From contig NZ_RJVI01000002.1 of assembly GCF_003751635.1 (NCBI RefSeq), positions 669,986 through 733,985 on the forward strand: 64,000 bases of DNA, given 5' to 3'. Made by a program: the position numbers and the translations under genes. Positions 15,510-28,326 of this stretch are shown piece by piece; within the stretch, counting starts at the first letter, position 1, and each line of letters starts with the position of its first letter. This DNA is from Inmirania thermothiophila (lineage in GTDB: Bacteria > Pseudomonadota > Gammaproteobacteria > DSM-100275). The notes under the pieces were generated by a model. It was not told the DNA's origin. It saw only the letters and a program-made list of their open reading frames with translations, and made no database searches.

Positions 15510-15596
15510 CAACGCGACGGCTTGTGTGACTCCTCCATCCTCCTTTGGTGGTAGCTTGCCGGTACCCTCCCACCCTTCGGGTACCGGTTTTTTTTT
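15510..15596 (+). ncRNA. Candidate small RNA, about 87 nt, with C-rich anti-SD loop
   Basis: The interval runs from a strong promoter (TATAAT ending at 15503) to an intrinsic terminator ending in nine T residues, with no reading frame of note. CCATC (15535-15539) and GGTGG (15547-15551) form a stem that presents CTCCTTT in its loop, complementary to the Shine-Dalgarno sequence AAAGGAG; another CTCCTCC lies just before it. The terminal U-run would suit Hfq binding. This layout is typical of trans-acting regulatory RNAs with C-rich seed loops. I do not recognise a known family. The 5' end is estimated from the promoter. Confidence 0.55.
15559..15596 (+). terminator. Intrinsic terminator
   Basis: CCGGTACCC (15559-15567), 11-nt loop, GGGTACCGG (15579-15587), then nine T residues (15588-15596). 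It is the clearest Rho-independent terminator in the window. It lies between the candidate small RNA and archease. Confidence 0.9.
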
Positions 15597-15623
15597 GCCC
15601 CCGCCCGTGCCAGCATCGACGCC

Positions 15624-16046
15624 ATGGAACCGGCCTGGGAGCACTTCGACCACGGCGCCGACATCGGCGTGCGCGGCTGGGGGGCGACCCCGGAGGAGGC
15701 CTTCGCCCACGCCGCCCTCGCCCTCGTCGCGGTGATCACCGACCCCGCCCGGGTGCGGCCGCGGGAGGCGGTGGAGATCACCCTCGAGGAGTCCGACCTC
15801 GAGTACCTGCTCTACGCCTGGCTCGGGGCCCTGGTCTCGGAGATGGCCCTGCGGCGGATGCTCTTCGGCCGCTTCGAGGTCGCCATCGAGGATGGCACCC
15901 GCCTGCGGGGGCGCGCCTGGGGCGAGCCCGTGGACCCGGACCGGCACCGCCCGGCGGTGGAGGTCAAGGGCCCGACCTTCACCGCCCTCGCCGTGCGCCG
16001 CGAGCCCGACGGGCGCTGGCGCGCGCAGTGCGTGGTGGACGTCTGA
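15624..16046 (+). CDS. Archease
   Basis: The 140-residue protein starts EHFDHGADIGVRGWG, the archease signature, and includes LEESDLEYLLYAWLGALVSEM and a C-terminal KGPTFTALAVRR. Archease activates the RNA ligase RtcB by promoting its guanylylation and multiple turnover. The rtcB gene follows 58 nt downstream on the same strand, which supports the call. There is no strong Shine-Dalgarno before the ATG. No RtcR-type sigma-54 activator is present next to the pair, unlike the rtcBA locus of E. coli. Confidence 0.9.
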   Translation: MEPAWEHFDHGADIGVRGWGATPEEAFAHAALALVAVITDPARVRPREAVEITLEESDLEYLLYAWLGALVSEMALRRMLFGRFEVAIEDGTRLRGRAWGEPVDPDRHRPAVEVKGPTFTALAVRREPDGRWRAQCVVDV

Positions 16047-16104
16047 GGTCTCGAAAAGGGCACCCGCCGACCCCACAAAGGACCCGTCCGCGGGAGGTCT
16101 CGTG

Positions 16105-17535
16105 ATGGAGCTGCGATCGCTCGAACCGCTCGCCGAGTGCGTCTGGCGCCACCCGCCGCGGGGGCGGATGCGGGTGCCGGTGGTCTTCTTCGGCGACCGC
16201 GAACTGCTCGCGGCCATGGACGAGAAGGTGCTCGAGCAGGCCGCCAACGTCGCCACCCTGCCGGGCATCGTCGGCGCCAGCTACTGCATGCCCGACGCCC
16301 ACTGGGGCTACGGCTTCCCCATCGGGGGGGTGGCCGCCTTCGATCCCGACGAGGGCGGCGTGGTCTCGGCGGGCGGGGTCGGCTTCGACATCTCCTGCGG
16401 CGTGCGCACGCTGCACACGGGCCTCGACGAGGAGGCCCTGGCGCCGGTGCGCGAGCGCCTCGCAGACGCCCTCTTCCGCCACATCCCGGCCGGGGTCGGG
16501 GTGGGGGGGCGGATCCGCCTCGACGACGAGGCCATGGAGGCGATGCTGCGAGGCGGTGCGCGCTGGGCCGTGGCCGAGGGCTGGGGCGAGGCGGCCGACC
16601 TCGCCCGCGTCGAGGAGGGCGGATGCGTCGCGGGGGCGGACCCGGACGCGGTCTCGGCCCGCGCCAAGGCGCGCCAGCGCCCCGAGATGGGGACCCTGGG
16701 CTCGGGCAACCACTACCTCGAGGTCCAGCGGGTGGGCGCGATCCACGACCGCGAGGCCGCCCGCGCCTACGGTCTCGAGGAGGGCGCCGTGGTGGTGAGC
16801 CTGCACTGCGGCTCCCGCGGGCTCGGCCACCAGATCGGCACCGACTACCTGCCGCGCATGGCCCGCGCCGCGGCGGGCCACGGCATCGCCCTGCCCGACC
16901 GCGAGCTCGCCTGCGCCCCGATCCGCTCGGAGGTGGGCGCGCAGTACCTCGGCGCCATGCGCGCGGCCATCAACTGCGCCCTCGCCAACCGCCAGATCCT
17001 GACCCATCTGGTGCGCGAGGTCTTCGCCGACGTCCTCCCCGCGGCCCGGATCACGCTGCTCTACGACGTCTCGCACAACACCTGCAAGGAGGAGCGGCAC
17101 GTGGTGGACGGGGTCGAGCGCACCCTCTTCGTCCACCGCAAGGGGGCGACGCGGGCCTTCGGCCCCGGCAGCCCGGGGCTGCCGCCGGAGTTCGCGGCCG
17201 TGGGGCAGCCGGTGCTCATCGGCGGCACCATGGGCACCGCCTCGTGGGTCCTCGCCGGCCGCCCCGGCCCGGGCGAGGGCGCCTTCCAGTCGGCCTGCCA
17301 CGGCGCTGGCCGCCGCGTGAGCCGCCGCCAGGCCAGCCGCCGCTGGCAGGGGCGCAGCCTGATCGAGGAGATGGCCGCGCGCGGGATCCTCCTGCGGGGG
17401 CGCTCGCTGCGCGGCCTCGCCGAGGAGGCTCCGGGGGCGTACAAGGACGTGGACGCGGTGGTGGAGGCGGCGGAGCGGGCGGGCCTCGCCCGGCGCGTGG
17501 CGCGCCTCGAGCCCCTCATCTGCATCAAGGGCTGA
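16105..17535 (+). CDS. rtcB: RNA-splicing ligase RtcB
   Basis: The protein has 476 residues. It joins RNA 2',3'-cyclic phosphate or 3'-phosphate ends to 5'-OH ends using GTP and Mn2+. Key segments: MPDAHWGYGFPIGGVAAF, GGVGFDISCGV (metal-binding Cys), GSGNHYLE (metal His), LHCGSRGLGHQ (metal His), and CHGAGRRVSR, which carries the His that is guanylylated. The length is usual for the family. ATG 16105 has GGGAGGT just upstream. It acts in RNA repair or tRNA splicing with the preceding archease. Confidence 0.95.
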   Translation: MELRSLEPLAECVWRHPPRGRMRVPVVFFGDRELLAAMDEKVLEQAANVATLPGIVGASYCMPDAHWGYGFPIGGVAAFDPDEGGVVSAGGVGFDISCGVRTLHTGLDEEALAPVRERLADALFRHIPAGVGVGGRIRLDDEAMEAMLRGGARWAVAEGWGEAADLARVEEGGCVAGADPDAVSARAKARQRPEMGTLGSGNHYLEVQRVGAIHDREAARAYGLEEGAVVVSLHCGSRGLGHQIGTDYLPRMARAAAGHGIALPDRELACAPIRSEVGAQYLGAMRAAINCALANRQILTHLVREVFADVLPAARITLLYDVSHNTCKEERHVVDGVERTLFVHRKGATRAFGPGSPGLPPEFAAVGQPVLIGGTMGTASWVLAGRPGPGEGAFQSACHGAGRRVSRRQASRRWQGRSLIEEMAARGILLRGRSLRGLAEEAPGAYKDVDAVVEAAERAGLARRVARLEPLICIKG

Positions 17536-17610
17536 CCCTGGGGCGGCGGTGACCGCAGGGGTGCGGCTCTGCGACAATGCCCCCGGGGCGAGACCACGGA
17601 GGTTCGGACC

Positions 17611-18222
17611 ATGAGCGAGCGCGAGGAACCCCAGGCCGTCCGCCTGCAGGAGGGCGACGCCCTCATCGTCGTCGACGTGCAGAACGACTTCCTCCCCGGC
17701 GGCGCCCTCGCCGTGCCCGCCGGCGACCAGGTGGTGCCGGTGCTCAACCGGTACGCGGAGCAATTTGCCGCCGCGGGGCTGCCCGTCTTCGCCACCCGCG
17801 ACTGGCACCCCGCCGACCACTGCTCCTTCCGGGACCAGGGGGGGCCGTGGCCGCCCCACTGCGTGGCCGGGACCGAGGGCGCGGCCTTCGCCCCGGGGCT
17901 GCGCCTGCCGCAGGGCACGGAGGTGATCTCCAAGGCCGACACCCCCGAGCGCGACGCCTACTCCGGCTTCGAGGGGACGGATCTCGCCGAGCGGCTGCGC
18001 CGGCGCGGCGTGCGGCGGGTCTTCGTCGGCGGCCTCGCCACCGACTACTGCGTGTTCAACACCGTGCTCGACGCGCTCGGCGAGGGCTTCGAGACCTGGG
18101 TCCTGGGCGACGCCATCCGCGCCGTGAACGTGCGCCCGGGCGACGGCGCCGAGGCCGAGCGGCGCATGCGCGAGGCGGGCGCACGCTTCCTCACGCTGGA
18201 CGCGCTGGAGGGCGCCGCTTGA
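17611..18222 (+). CDS. pncA: Nicotinamidase
   Basis: The 203-residue protein of the isochorismatase/nicotinamidase family hydrolyses nicotinamide to nicotinate in NAD salvage. The catalytic triad can be seen: Asp in VDVQNDFLPGG, Lys in ISKADTPERDAYSGF, and Cys in GLATDYCVFNT; the metal-binding DWHPADHCSF is also present. GGAGG lies upstream of the ATG. The stop overlaps the TTG start of pncB, which performs the next step. Confidence 0.93.
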   Translation: MSEREEPQAVRLQEGDALIVVDVQNDFLPGGALAVPAGDQVVPVLNRYAEQFAAAGLPVFATRDWHPADHCSFRDQGGPWPPHCVAGTEGAAFAPGLRLPQGTEVISKADTPERDAYSGFEGTDLAERLRRRGVRRVFVGGLATDYCVFNTVLDALGEGFETWVLGDAIRAVNVRPGDGAEAERRMREAGARFLTLDALEGAA

Positions 18223-19541
18223 AGACGCCGCCGCTGCTCACCGACCTCTACCAGCTCACCATGCTCCAGGCCTACCTGGAGGGGGGGCTGACGGAGACGG
18301 CCTCGTTCGAGTTCTTCGTCCGCCGCCTGCCGCCGCGGCGCGGCTTCCTCCTCGCCGCCGGCCTCGAACAGGTCCTCGACTACCTCGAGGGGCTGCGCTT
18401 CGGCGAGGCCGAGCTGCAGTGGCTGCGCGACAGCGGCCGCTTCAGCGCCGACTTCGTGGACTGGCTCGCCGCCTTCCGCTTCACCGGCGACGTCGACGCC
18501 ATGCCCGAGGGGACGGTGTGCTTCGCCGACGAGCCGATCCTGCGCGTGACCGCCCCCCTGCCCCAGGCGCAGCTGGTGGAGAGCCGCATCATCAACCTCC
18601 TCCACTTCCAGACCCTGATCGCCTCCAAGGCCGCCCGCTGCGTCCTCGCCGCCCCGGGGCGGCTGCTGGTGGACTTCGGGCTGCGCCGCGCCCACGGCGC
18701 CGAGGCCGGGCTGCTGGCGGCGCGCGCCTGCTACATCGCCGGCTTCGACGGCACCGCCACGGTGGAGGCCGGGCGCCTCTGGGGCATCCCCGTCTACGGC
18801 ACCATGGCCCACTCCTTCATCCAGGCCCACGCCACCGAGGAGGAGGCCTTCGAGCGCTTCGCCCGCGCCCAGCCGGACAACGTCGTCCTCCTCATCGACA
18901 CCTACGACACCGAGGCCGCCGCGCGCAAGGTGGTGGCCCTGGCGCCGCGCCTCGCCGCCGAGGGGATCCGCATCCGCGCCGTGCGCATCGACAGCGGCGA
19001 CCTCGCCGAGCACGCCCGCCGCGTCCGCGCCATCCTCGACGCCGGCGGCCTCGCCGAGACGCGCATCTTCGCCAGCGGCAACCTCGACGAGTACGCGCTG
19101 GCGAAGCTCGCGGCGCAGGCGCCCATCGACGGCTTCGGCGTCGGCACGCGCATGGACACCTCCGCCGACGCCCCCTATCTCGACTGCGCCTACAAGCTGC
19201 AAGAGTACGCCGGGCGGCCGCGGCGCAAGCGCTCCGAGGGCAAGGCCACCTGGCCCGGGCGCAAGCAGGTCTACCGCCGCCACGCCGACGGGCGCATGGC
19301 GGGCGATCTCCTCACGCTTGCCGACGAGGCCGCCGAGGGCGAGCCGCTGCTGGCGCCGGCGATGCGCGGCGGGCGGCGGCTGGCGGCGACGGACCTGGCC
19401 GCCGCGAGGGCGCGGGCGCGGGCGCAGCTCGCGGCGCTGCCCGAGGGGGTGCGCGACCTCGAGGCGCCGGCGCCCTACCCGGTGGCGGTGGCGCCGGCGC
19501 TTCGGCGGCTCGCCGACGCCCTCGACCGCGAGGCCCACTGA
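18219..19541 (+). CDS. pncB: Nicotinate phosphoribosyltransferase
   Basis: The 440-residue enzyme converts nicotinate and PRPP to nicotinate mononucleotide. Family markers are LLTDLYQLTMLQAYL at the start, FFVRRLPPRRGFLLAAGLEQ, VDFGLRRAHGAEAGL, YGTMAHSFIQAH (conserved His), and IDSGDLAEHAR. The TTG start at 18219 overlaps the pncA stop in a TTGA junction and gives the conserved N-terminus; an ATG would lose the family start. Translational coupling with pncA is likely. Confidence 0.93.
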   Translation: MKTPPLLTDLYQLTMLQAYLEGGLTETASFEFFVRRLPPRRGFLLAAGLEQVLDYLEGLRFGEAELQWLRDSGRFSADFVDWLAAFRFTGDVDAMPEGTVCFADEPILRVTAPLPQAQLVESRIINLLHFQTLIASKAARCVLAAPGRLLVDFGLRRAHGAEAGLLAARACYIAGFDGTATVEAGRLWGIPVYGTMAHSFIQAHATEEEAFERFARAQPDNVVLLIDTYDTEAAARKVVALAPRLAAEGIRIRAVRIDSGDLAEHARRVRAILDAGGLAETRIFASGNLDEYALAKLAAQAPIDGFGVGTRMDTSADAPYLDCAYKLQEYAGRPRRKRSEGKATWPGRKQVYRRHADGRMAGDLLTLADEAAEGEPLLAPAMRGGRRLAATDLAAARARARAQLAALPEGVRDLEAPAPYPVAVAPALRRLADALDREAH

Positions 19542-19562
19542 GACGGGGGGCGTGCATCGGCC

Positions 19563-21968
19563 ATGAACGAGGAGACCCCGCGCGTCATCGACGCCGGCAC
19601 CGGCGAGCCGGTGGCCGCCGAGGGGGGCCTTGCGGTCGCCGCCGACGTCCTCCCGGGCGAGCTGCTGCTGCTGCCGCTGCCCGACCGCCCTTTCTTCCCC
19701 GCCCAGACCCTGCCCATCGTGGTGGAGGAGGCGCCCTGGCTGGAGACCATCCAGGGCGTGGGCGAGACGCCGCAGCGCGTGCTGGGGCTGGTGCGGGTGG
19801 CGACGGCGCGGCCGGATGCGGCCGGCCCCGGCGAGTTCGCCGCCGTGGGCACCGTGGCCCGCATCCACCGGCCCATGCGGGCCGAGGGCAAGATCCAGTT
19901 CATCGCCGAGGGCCTGCGCCGATTCCGCATCCGGCGGCTGCTCGCCGAGCGGCCGCCCTACCGCGCCCAGGTGGACTACCCGGAGGAGCCCGCGGGGGGC
20001 GAGGAGACGGAGCTTCGCGCCTACGCCGTGGCCATCATCGAGGCGATCAAGGAGCTCCTGCCCCTCAACCCCCTCTATTCCGAGGAGCTCAAGTACTTCC
20101 TCAACCGCTTCGGCCCCAACGAGCCCTCCGCCCTCGCCGACTTCGCCGCCGCCATCACCACCGCCCCGCCCGAGGAGCTGCAGCAGGTGCTCGAGACGCT
20201 GCCGCTGCTCGAGCGCATGCGCCGGGTCCTGGTGCTGGTGCGCAAGGAGCTGGAGGTGGCGCGCCTGCAGGCGCAGATCCGCAAGCAGGTGGAGGAGAAG
20301 CTCGGCGAGCAGCAGCGCCGCTTCTTCCTGCGCGAGCAGCTCAAGGTGATCCAGCAGGAGCTGGGCCTCGCCAAGGACGACCGCACCGCCGAGATCGAGC
20401 GCTTCCGCGCCCGCCTCGAGGGGCTGGAGCTCACGGACGAGGCCCGCAGCCGCGTCGAGGAGGAGCTCGACAAGCTGGCGGTGCTCGAGCTCGGCTCGCC
20501 CGAGTACGCGGTCACGCGCAACTATCTGGACTGGGTCACGGCCCTGCCCTGGGGGCGCCGCTCCGAGGACCGCCTCGACCTCGCCGCGGCGCGGCGCATC
20601 CTCGACCGCGACCACGAAGGGCTCGAGGACGTCAAGGAGCGCATCGTCGAGTTCCTCGCCGTGGGCGCGCTGCGGGGCGAGGTCACGGGCTCGATCCTGC
20701 TCCTGGTGGGCCCGCCCGGCGTGGGCAAGACCTCCATCGGCCGCTCCATCGCCGAGGCCCTCGGGCGCGGCTTCTTCCGCTTCAGCGTCGGCGGCATGCG
20801 CGACGAGGCCGAGATCAAGGGCCACCGCCGCACCTACATCGGCGCCATGCCCGGCAAGATCATCCAGGCCCTGCGCCGCACCGGCACCGCCAATCCGGTG
20901 CTGATGCTGGACGAGATCGACAAGATCGGCGCCTCCTATCAGGGCGACCCCGCCGCGGCCCTGCTGGAGGTGCTCGACCCGGAGCAGAACCAGGCCTTCC
21001 TCGACCACTACCTGGACCTGCGCTTCGACCTCTCCTCGGTGCTCTTCGTCTGCACCGCCAACCAGCTGGACACCCTGCCGGGGCCGCTCCTGGACCGCAT
21101 GGAGATCCTGCGCATCCCCGGCTACCTCACGGAGGAGAAGGTGCGCATCGCGCGGCGCCACCTCTGGCCGCGCCAGCTCGCCCGCGCCGGCGTGCCCGCG
21201 GGGCGGCTGCGCATCAGCAACGGCGCGATCCGGGCCATCGTCGAGGGCTATGCCCGCGAGGCCGGCGTGCGCGGCCTCGACAAGCGCCTCGGCCGCATCG
21301 TGCGCAAGGCCGTGGTCCGCCTCGTCGAGGACGAGGGGGCGGGGCCGATCCGCGTGCGCGCGGCCGACATCGAGGACTGGCTCGGCCCGCGCCCGTTCCG
21401 CGAGGCCCGCCACCGCCTCGCGCCGGGGGTCGCCGTGGGGCTGGCCTGGACGCCCCTCGGCGGCGCCACCCTCAGCATCGAGGCCACCCGCGTGCACGGG
21501 CGCGCCCGCGGCCTGCGCCTGACCGGGAAGCTCGGCGAGGTGATGCGGGAATCGGCCGAGATCGCCTACAGCTACGTCGTCGCCCACGCCGACGCGCTGG
21601 GGGTGCCCGCGGGCTGGTTCGACAGCGCCTTCATCCACCTGCACGTGCCCGCCGGCGCCACCCCCAAGGACGGCCCCAGCGCCGGCATCACCATGGCCAC
21701 GGCGCTGCTCTCCCTCGCCCGCGGCCGGCGCATGGCCCGCGGGCTCGCCATGACCGGCGAGCTCACCCTCACCGGCGAGGTCCTGCCCGTGGGCGGGATC
21801 CGCGAGAAGGTCCTGGCCGCGCGCCGCGCCGGGATGCGGGCGGTGATCCTGCCGCAGGCCAACCGCGGGGAGTGGGAGGAGCTGCCGGCGCATCTGCGCG
21901 AGGGCCTCGAGGTGCACTTCGTCCGGCGCTACCCCGAGGTGGCCGCCCTCGCCTTCGCCGCCCCCTGA
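19563..21968 (+). CDS. lon: ATP-dependent protease La (Lon)
   Basis: The 801-residue protein has the Lon order: an N-terminal substrate-binding domain ([16 protein letters not shown] onward), a coiled-coil helical linker around 240-330, an AAA+ domain with Walker [10 protein letters not shown] near 384, and a C-terminal protease domain with the catalytic Ser in KDGPSAGI near 706 and the catalytic Lys in [10 protein letters not shown] near 749. Lon degrades misfolded and regulatory proteins. It stands alone downstream of pncB rather than in the usual clpX-lon order, so it may be a second Lon. Confidence 0.95.
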   Translation: MNEETPRVIDAGTGEPVAAEGGLAVAADVLPGELLLLPLPDRPFFPAQTLPIVVEEAPWLETIQGVGETPQRVLGLVRVATARPDAAGPGEFAAVGTVARIHRPMRAEGKIQFIAEGLRRFRIRRLLAERPPYRAQVDYPEEPAGGEETELRAYAVAIIEAIKELLPLNPLYSEELKYFLNRFGPNEPSALADFAAAITTAPPEELQQVLETLPLLERMRRVLVLVRKELEVARLQAQIRKQVEEKLGEQQRRFFLREQLKVIQQELGLAKDDRTAEIERFRARLEGLELTDEARSRVEEELDKLAVLELGSPEYAVTRNYLDWVTALPWGRRSEDRLDLAAARRILDRDHEGLEDVKERIVEFLAVGALRGEVTGSILLLVGPPGVGKTSIGRSIAEALGRGFFRFSVGGMRDEAEIKGHRRTYIGAMPGKIIQALRRTGTANPVLMLDEIDKIGASYQGDPAAALLEVLDPEQNQAFLDHYLDLRFDLSSVLFVCTANQLDTLPGPLLDRMEILRIPGYLTEEKVRIARRHLWPRQLARAGVPAGRLRISNGAIRAIVEGYAREAGVRGLDKRLGRIVRKAVVRLVEDEGAGPIRVRAADIEDWLGPRPFREARHRLAPGVAVGLAWTPLGGATLSIEATRVHGRARGLRLTGKLGEVMRESAEIAYSYVVAHADALGVPAGWFDSAFIHLHVPAGATPKDGPSAGITMATALLSLARGRRMARGLAMTGELTLTGEVLPVGGIREKVLAARRAGMRAVILPQANRGEWEELPAHLREGLEVHFVRRYPEVAALAFAAP

Positions 21969-21989
21969 TCCTCCCCGCGCAAAAGAAAA

Positions 21990-22088
21990 GGGGCGCCGCG
22001 CGCGGCGCCCCGCAGAGGCCGATACCCGCAACGTGGGGGAGGGGAAGGAGAAGCTCCGGGTATCGGTGACAGCGGATGGTTGACCATC
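21990..22088. repeat. Palindrome cluster between lon and the suf operon
   Basis: A perfect 22-bp palindrome (GGGGCGCCGCG and its complement, 21990-22011) is preceded by an A-rich run (21981-21989), so as a terminator it would work on the minus strand. Then CCGATACCCG (22019-22028) pairs with CGGGTATCGG (22057-22066) across a 28-nt purine-rich loop, and GATGG-TTGA-CCATC lies at 22075-22088. They may end lon transcription or insulate the suf promoter. Confidence 0.5.
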
Positions 22089-22160
22089 CCGGTGTCGCGG
22101 CATACCTTAGCATTCCGCTCAGGATCACGCAACCCCCCGCAGGCCGCGTTGCCGGGGGGA

Positions 22161-22200
22161 TTGCCCGAGCGGTTCATACGGGACTATATTGGTCCCATAT
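22161..22200 (+). promoter_or_regulatory. suf promoter with overlapping Rrf2/IscR-type operator
   Basis: TTGCCC (22161-22166), an 18-nt spacer and TATATT (22185-22190) form the promoter. The -10 lies inside a 25-bp dyad (22176-22200) with half-sites ATACGGGAC and GTCCCATAT, resembling the operators of IscR/SufR-type regulators. It sits just before the regulator gene, so autorepression by the regulator of the whole suf operon is likely. Confidence 0.75.
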
Positions 22201-22217
22201 TTCACCGGAGCAGCCCC

Positions 22218-22682
22218 ATGCTGCGCATGAGCAAGCTCACCGACTACGGGATCGTGGTGATGTGCCACCTGGCGCGCGACCCGGCCACGCCCCGCAACGC
22301 CGGCGACATCAGCGCCGCGATCCAGATCGCCCAGCCGACCGTGAGCAAGATCCTCAAGCTGCTCGCCCGCGAGGGGCTGCTGGAGTCGCGCCGCGGCGCC
22401 AAGGGCGGATACCGCCTGGCCCGCCCGCCGGAGGCGATCACCGTCACCGAGATCATCGACGCCATGGAGGGCCCCATCGCCCTGACCGAGTGCAGCGCCG
22501 ACGACCGCCACTGCGCCCAGGAGCCGCACTGCTCGGTGCGCAGCAACTGGCAGTGGATCAACCGCACGATCCGCCGCGCGCTCGACGGGATCACCCTGGC
22601 CGAGATGGTGCAGGCGCGCCGGCCGGGCCTCGAGGTCCGCATCGAGGGGGCCGCCCCGGGCGCCTCCTGCCCCGCCGGCTGA
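22218..22682 (+). CDS. Rrf2-family Fe-S assembly regulator of the suf operon
   Basis: The 154-residue IscR-like protein has a winged-helix DNA-binding domain (residues 5-70, with [24 protein letters not shown] as the recognition region) and three cysteines C92, C99 and C105 that would bind a [2Fe-2S] cluster. It corresponds to the SUF-system regulator that replaces IscR in many gammaproteobacteria. ATG 22218 is preferred because GGAG lies 12 nt upstream and the operator/promoter ends at 22200. It is the first gene of the operon, 14 nt before sufB. Confidence 0.9.
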   Translation: MLRMSKLTDYGIVVMCHLARDPATPRNAGDISAAIQIAQPTVSKILKLLAREGLLESRRGAKGGYRLARPPEAITVTEIIDAMEGPIALTECSADDRHCAQEPHCSVRSNWQWINRTIRRALDGITLAEMVQARRPGLEVRIEGAAPGASCPAG

Positions 22683-22696
22683 ACCGGAGGAGAGCC

Positions 22697-24145
<1,449 letters not shown>

Positions 24146-24176
24146 CTTTCCCCTTGCCATACGGGAGCGCGACGAG

Positions 24177-24941
<765 letters not shown>

Positions 24942-24951
24942 GGGGGCGGTC

Positions 24952-26264
24952 ATGAGCGAGCCGAAGCTGATCGAGCGCGCCCGCACCGCCCACGAGGCGC
25001 TGGCCGGGCGCCTGCCGGGGGCGGCGCACCCGGAGCTGGCCGCGCTGCGCCGCCGCGCCCTCGACCGTGCCGTCGAGCGCGGGCTGCCGACCCCGCGCGA
25101 CGAGGACTGGCGCTACACCGACCTGCGCCCGCTGGCGCAGGCCGAGCTCGCCTTCGTCGCCGAGGGGGGCGGGGCGGAGATCGAGCTCGCCCCCTGGCGC
25201 ATCGAGGACCTCGACGGGGCGCGCCTGGTCTTCGCCGACGGCCGCCTGGTGCCGGCCCTGAGCGACCTCGGAGGCGCGGCGGGCGTGCGCGTCGCCCCGC
25301 TCGCAAGCCTCGCCGACAGCGCCCCGGAGAGCCTCGTCGCGGCCCTCGGGGCGGACGCCGAGGGTGACGCCCTGCCCGCCCTCAACCTCGCCCTCGCCAC
25401 GGACGGGCTGGTGCTGGAGCTCGACGACGGGGTGGCGCTCGAGGCCCCGGTCCACGTCCTCTACATCGCCACGGGCGAGGCCCGCGCCGCCCACCTGCGC
25501 AACCTCCTGCGCCTCGGCCGAGGCGCGCGCGCCACGGTGATCGAGCACCACGTGAGCCTCGCCGAGGGCGCCGCCTACACCAACGTCGTCACCGACGTCG
25601 TCCTCGCCGAGGCGGCCCGCCTCGCCCACTACCGCATCCAGGAGCCCGAGCGCGGCTACCGCTACACGCGCACCCGGGTGCGCCAGGCGGCGGGCAGCGG
25701 GCTTGCGGCCTTCACCGCCACCTTCGGTGGGCGCATCACCCGCAACGAGATCCTCGTGGATCTCGAGGGCGAGGGCGCGCGCTGCGAGCTCGACGGCCTC
25801 ACCGTCCTGCGCGGGCGCGACCACGCCGACCACCACACCCGCATCGAGCACCGCACCCCGGAGGCCACCAGCCGCGAGCTCTACAAGGGCATCCTCGACG
25901 ACCGCGCCCGCACCGCCTTCACCGGCCGCGTGGTGGTCCACCCGGGTGCGCAGCAGACCGACGCCGAGCAGGCCAACCACAACCTGCTGCTGTCGGGCGA
26001 GGCCGAGGCCGACGCCCGCCCGCAGCTCGAGATCTACGCCGACGACGTGCGCTGCAGCCACGGCGCCACGGTGGGCCAGATCGACCCCCGCGCCCTCTTC
26101 TACCTGCGCTCGCGGGGCATCGACGAGGCCTCGGCGCGGATCCTGCTCACCTACGGCTTCGCCGAGGAGCTGCTGGAACGGATCCCCCTGCCGGCGATCC
26201 GGCGCCGGCTCGACCGCACCCTGATCCGGCACATGCCCGCCGGCGAGCGCATCGAGGAGCTGCT

Positions 26265-26268
<4 letters not shown>
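24952..26268 (+). CDS. sufD: Fe-S assembly protein SufD
   Basis: The 438-residue SufB paralogue is the second beta-helix subunit of the scaffold. The N-terminal helical part includes PTPRDEDWRYTDLRPL; the core has VEHHVSL, NEILVDLEGEGARCELDGL, DHHTRIEHRTPEATSRELYKGILDD and QTDAEQANHNLLLS. The conserved C-terminal ARILLTYGFAEELLERI is present. It overlaps sufS by an ATGA junction. Confidence 0.95.
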
Positions 26269-27520
<1,252 letters not shown>

Positions 27521-27524
<4 letters not shown>

Positions 27525-27964
27525 ACGACCTGCGCGCCCTCTACCAGGAGGTCATCTTCGACCACAACCGCAGCCCGCGGAACTTCGGCCGCCTCGCGCA
27601 CGCCAACCGCCGCGCCGACGGCCACAACCCGCTCTGCGGCGACCGCATCACCCTCTACCTGGACGTGGACGAGGGGGGCGTGATCCGCGACATCGCCTTC
27701 GAGGGCCAGGGCTGCGCCATCTCCACCGCATCGGCCTCGCTCATGACCGAGGCGCTCAAGGGCCGCACCGTGGCCGAGGCCCACCGCCTCTTCGAGGGCT
27801 TCCACAAGGTGGTGACCGGCGAGGGGAGCGGCGAGGAGATCGGCAAGCTCGCGGTCCTCGCGGGGGTGCGCGACTACCCCATGCGGGTCAAGTGCGCCAC
27901 CCTCGCCTGGCACACCCTCGAGGCCGCCCTCAAGGGTACCGAGCAGCCCGTGAGCACGGAGTGA
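27521..27964 (+). CDS. sufU: Sulfur-transfer/zinc protein SufU
   Basis: The 147-residue IscU-like protein has three cysteines C39 (PLCGDR, with D41), C65 (GQGCAIS) and C125 (RVKCATLAW). In SufU these residues bind zinc and take sulfur from SufS for delivery to SufB. Its presence instead of SufE makes this a SufSU-type desulfurase pair, as in Firmicutes and some Proteobacteria. It is coupled to sufS by an ATGA overlap. Confidence 0.92.
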
Positions 27965-27968
27965 GACC

Positions 27969-28316
27969 ATGAGCGAGAACGGCAAGGCCCCGCAGCAGCC
28001 CAGGGTCGATCCCGCGCAGCTCGAGAGCGACATCGTCGCCGCGCTGCAGAACGTCTACGACCCCGAGATCCCCGTCAACATCTACGATCTCGGGCTCATC
28101 TACACCCTGGAGGTCTCCCCCGAGGGCGACGTCTACATCGAGATGACGCTCACCGCCCCCGGCTGCCCGGTGGCCCAGACCTTCCCCGACATGGTGGCCT
28201 CCCACGTGCGGGCCGTGCCCGGGGTGCGCGACGTGCGCGTAGAGCTGGTCTGGGACCCGCCGTGGACCAAGGACCGCATGTCGGAGTCGGCGAGGCTCCA
28301 GCTCGGCTTCTTCTGA
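27969..28316 (+). CDS. sufT: SufT/DUF59 Fe-S maturation protein
   Basis: The 115-residue protein belongs to the MIP18/DUF59 family (VYDPEIPVNIYDLGLIYTLEV, TLTAPGCPVAQTFPDMV with the conserved Cys, VELVWDPPWTKDRMSE). SufT is an auxiliary factor for loading clusters onto client proteins. It lies 5 nt after sufU, so it is in the same operon. Confidence 0.93.
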   Translation: MSENGKAPQQPRVDPAQLESDIVAALQNVYDPEIPVNIYDLGLIYTLEVSPEGDVYIEMTLTAPGCPVAQTFPDMVASHVRAVPGVRDVRVELVWDPPWTKDRMSESARLQLGFF

Positions 28317-28326
28317 GGGGGACGCC

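Noticed and set aside
14343-15623. Search for a tRNA or att site at the island border
   Set aside because: No cloverleaf or tRNA 3' end and no direct repeat pair that would mark an integrase site was seen.
18045-22103. Very long antisense open frame opposite pncB, lon and the suf start
   Set aside because: It is the expected shadow of GC-rich codon use; its translation is low-complexity (Gly/Ala/Asp/Val) and the plus-strand genes are certain.
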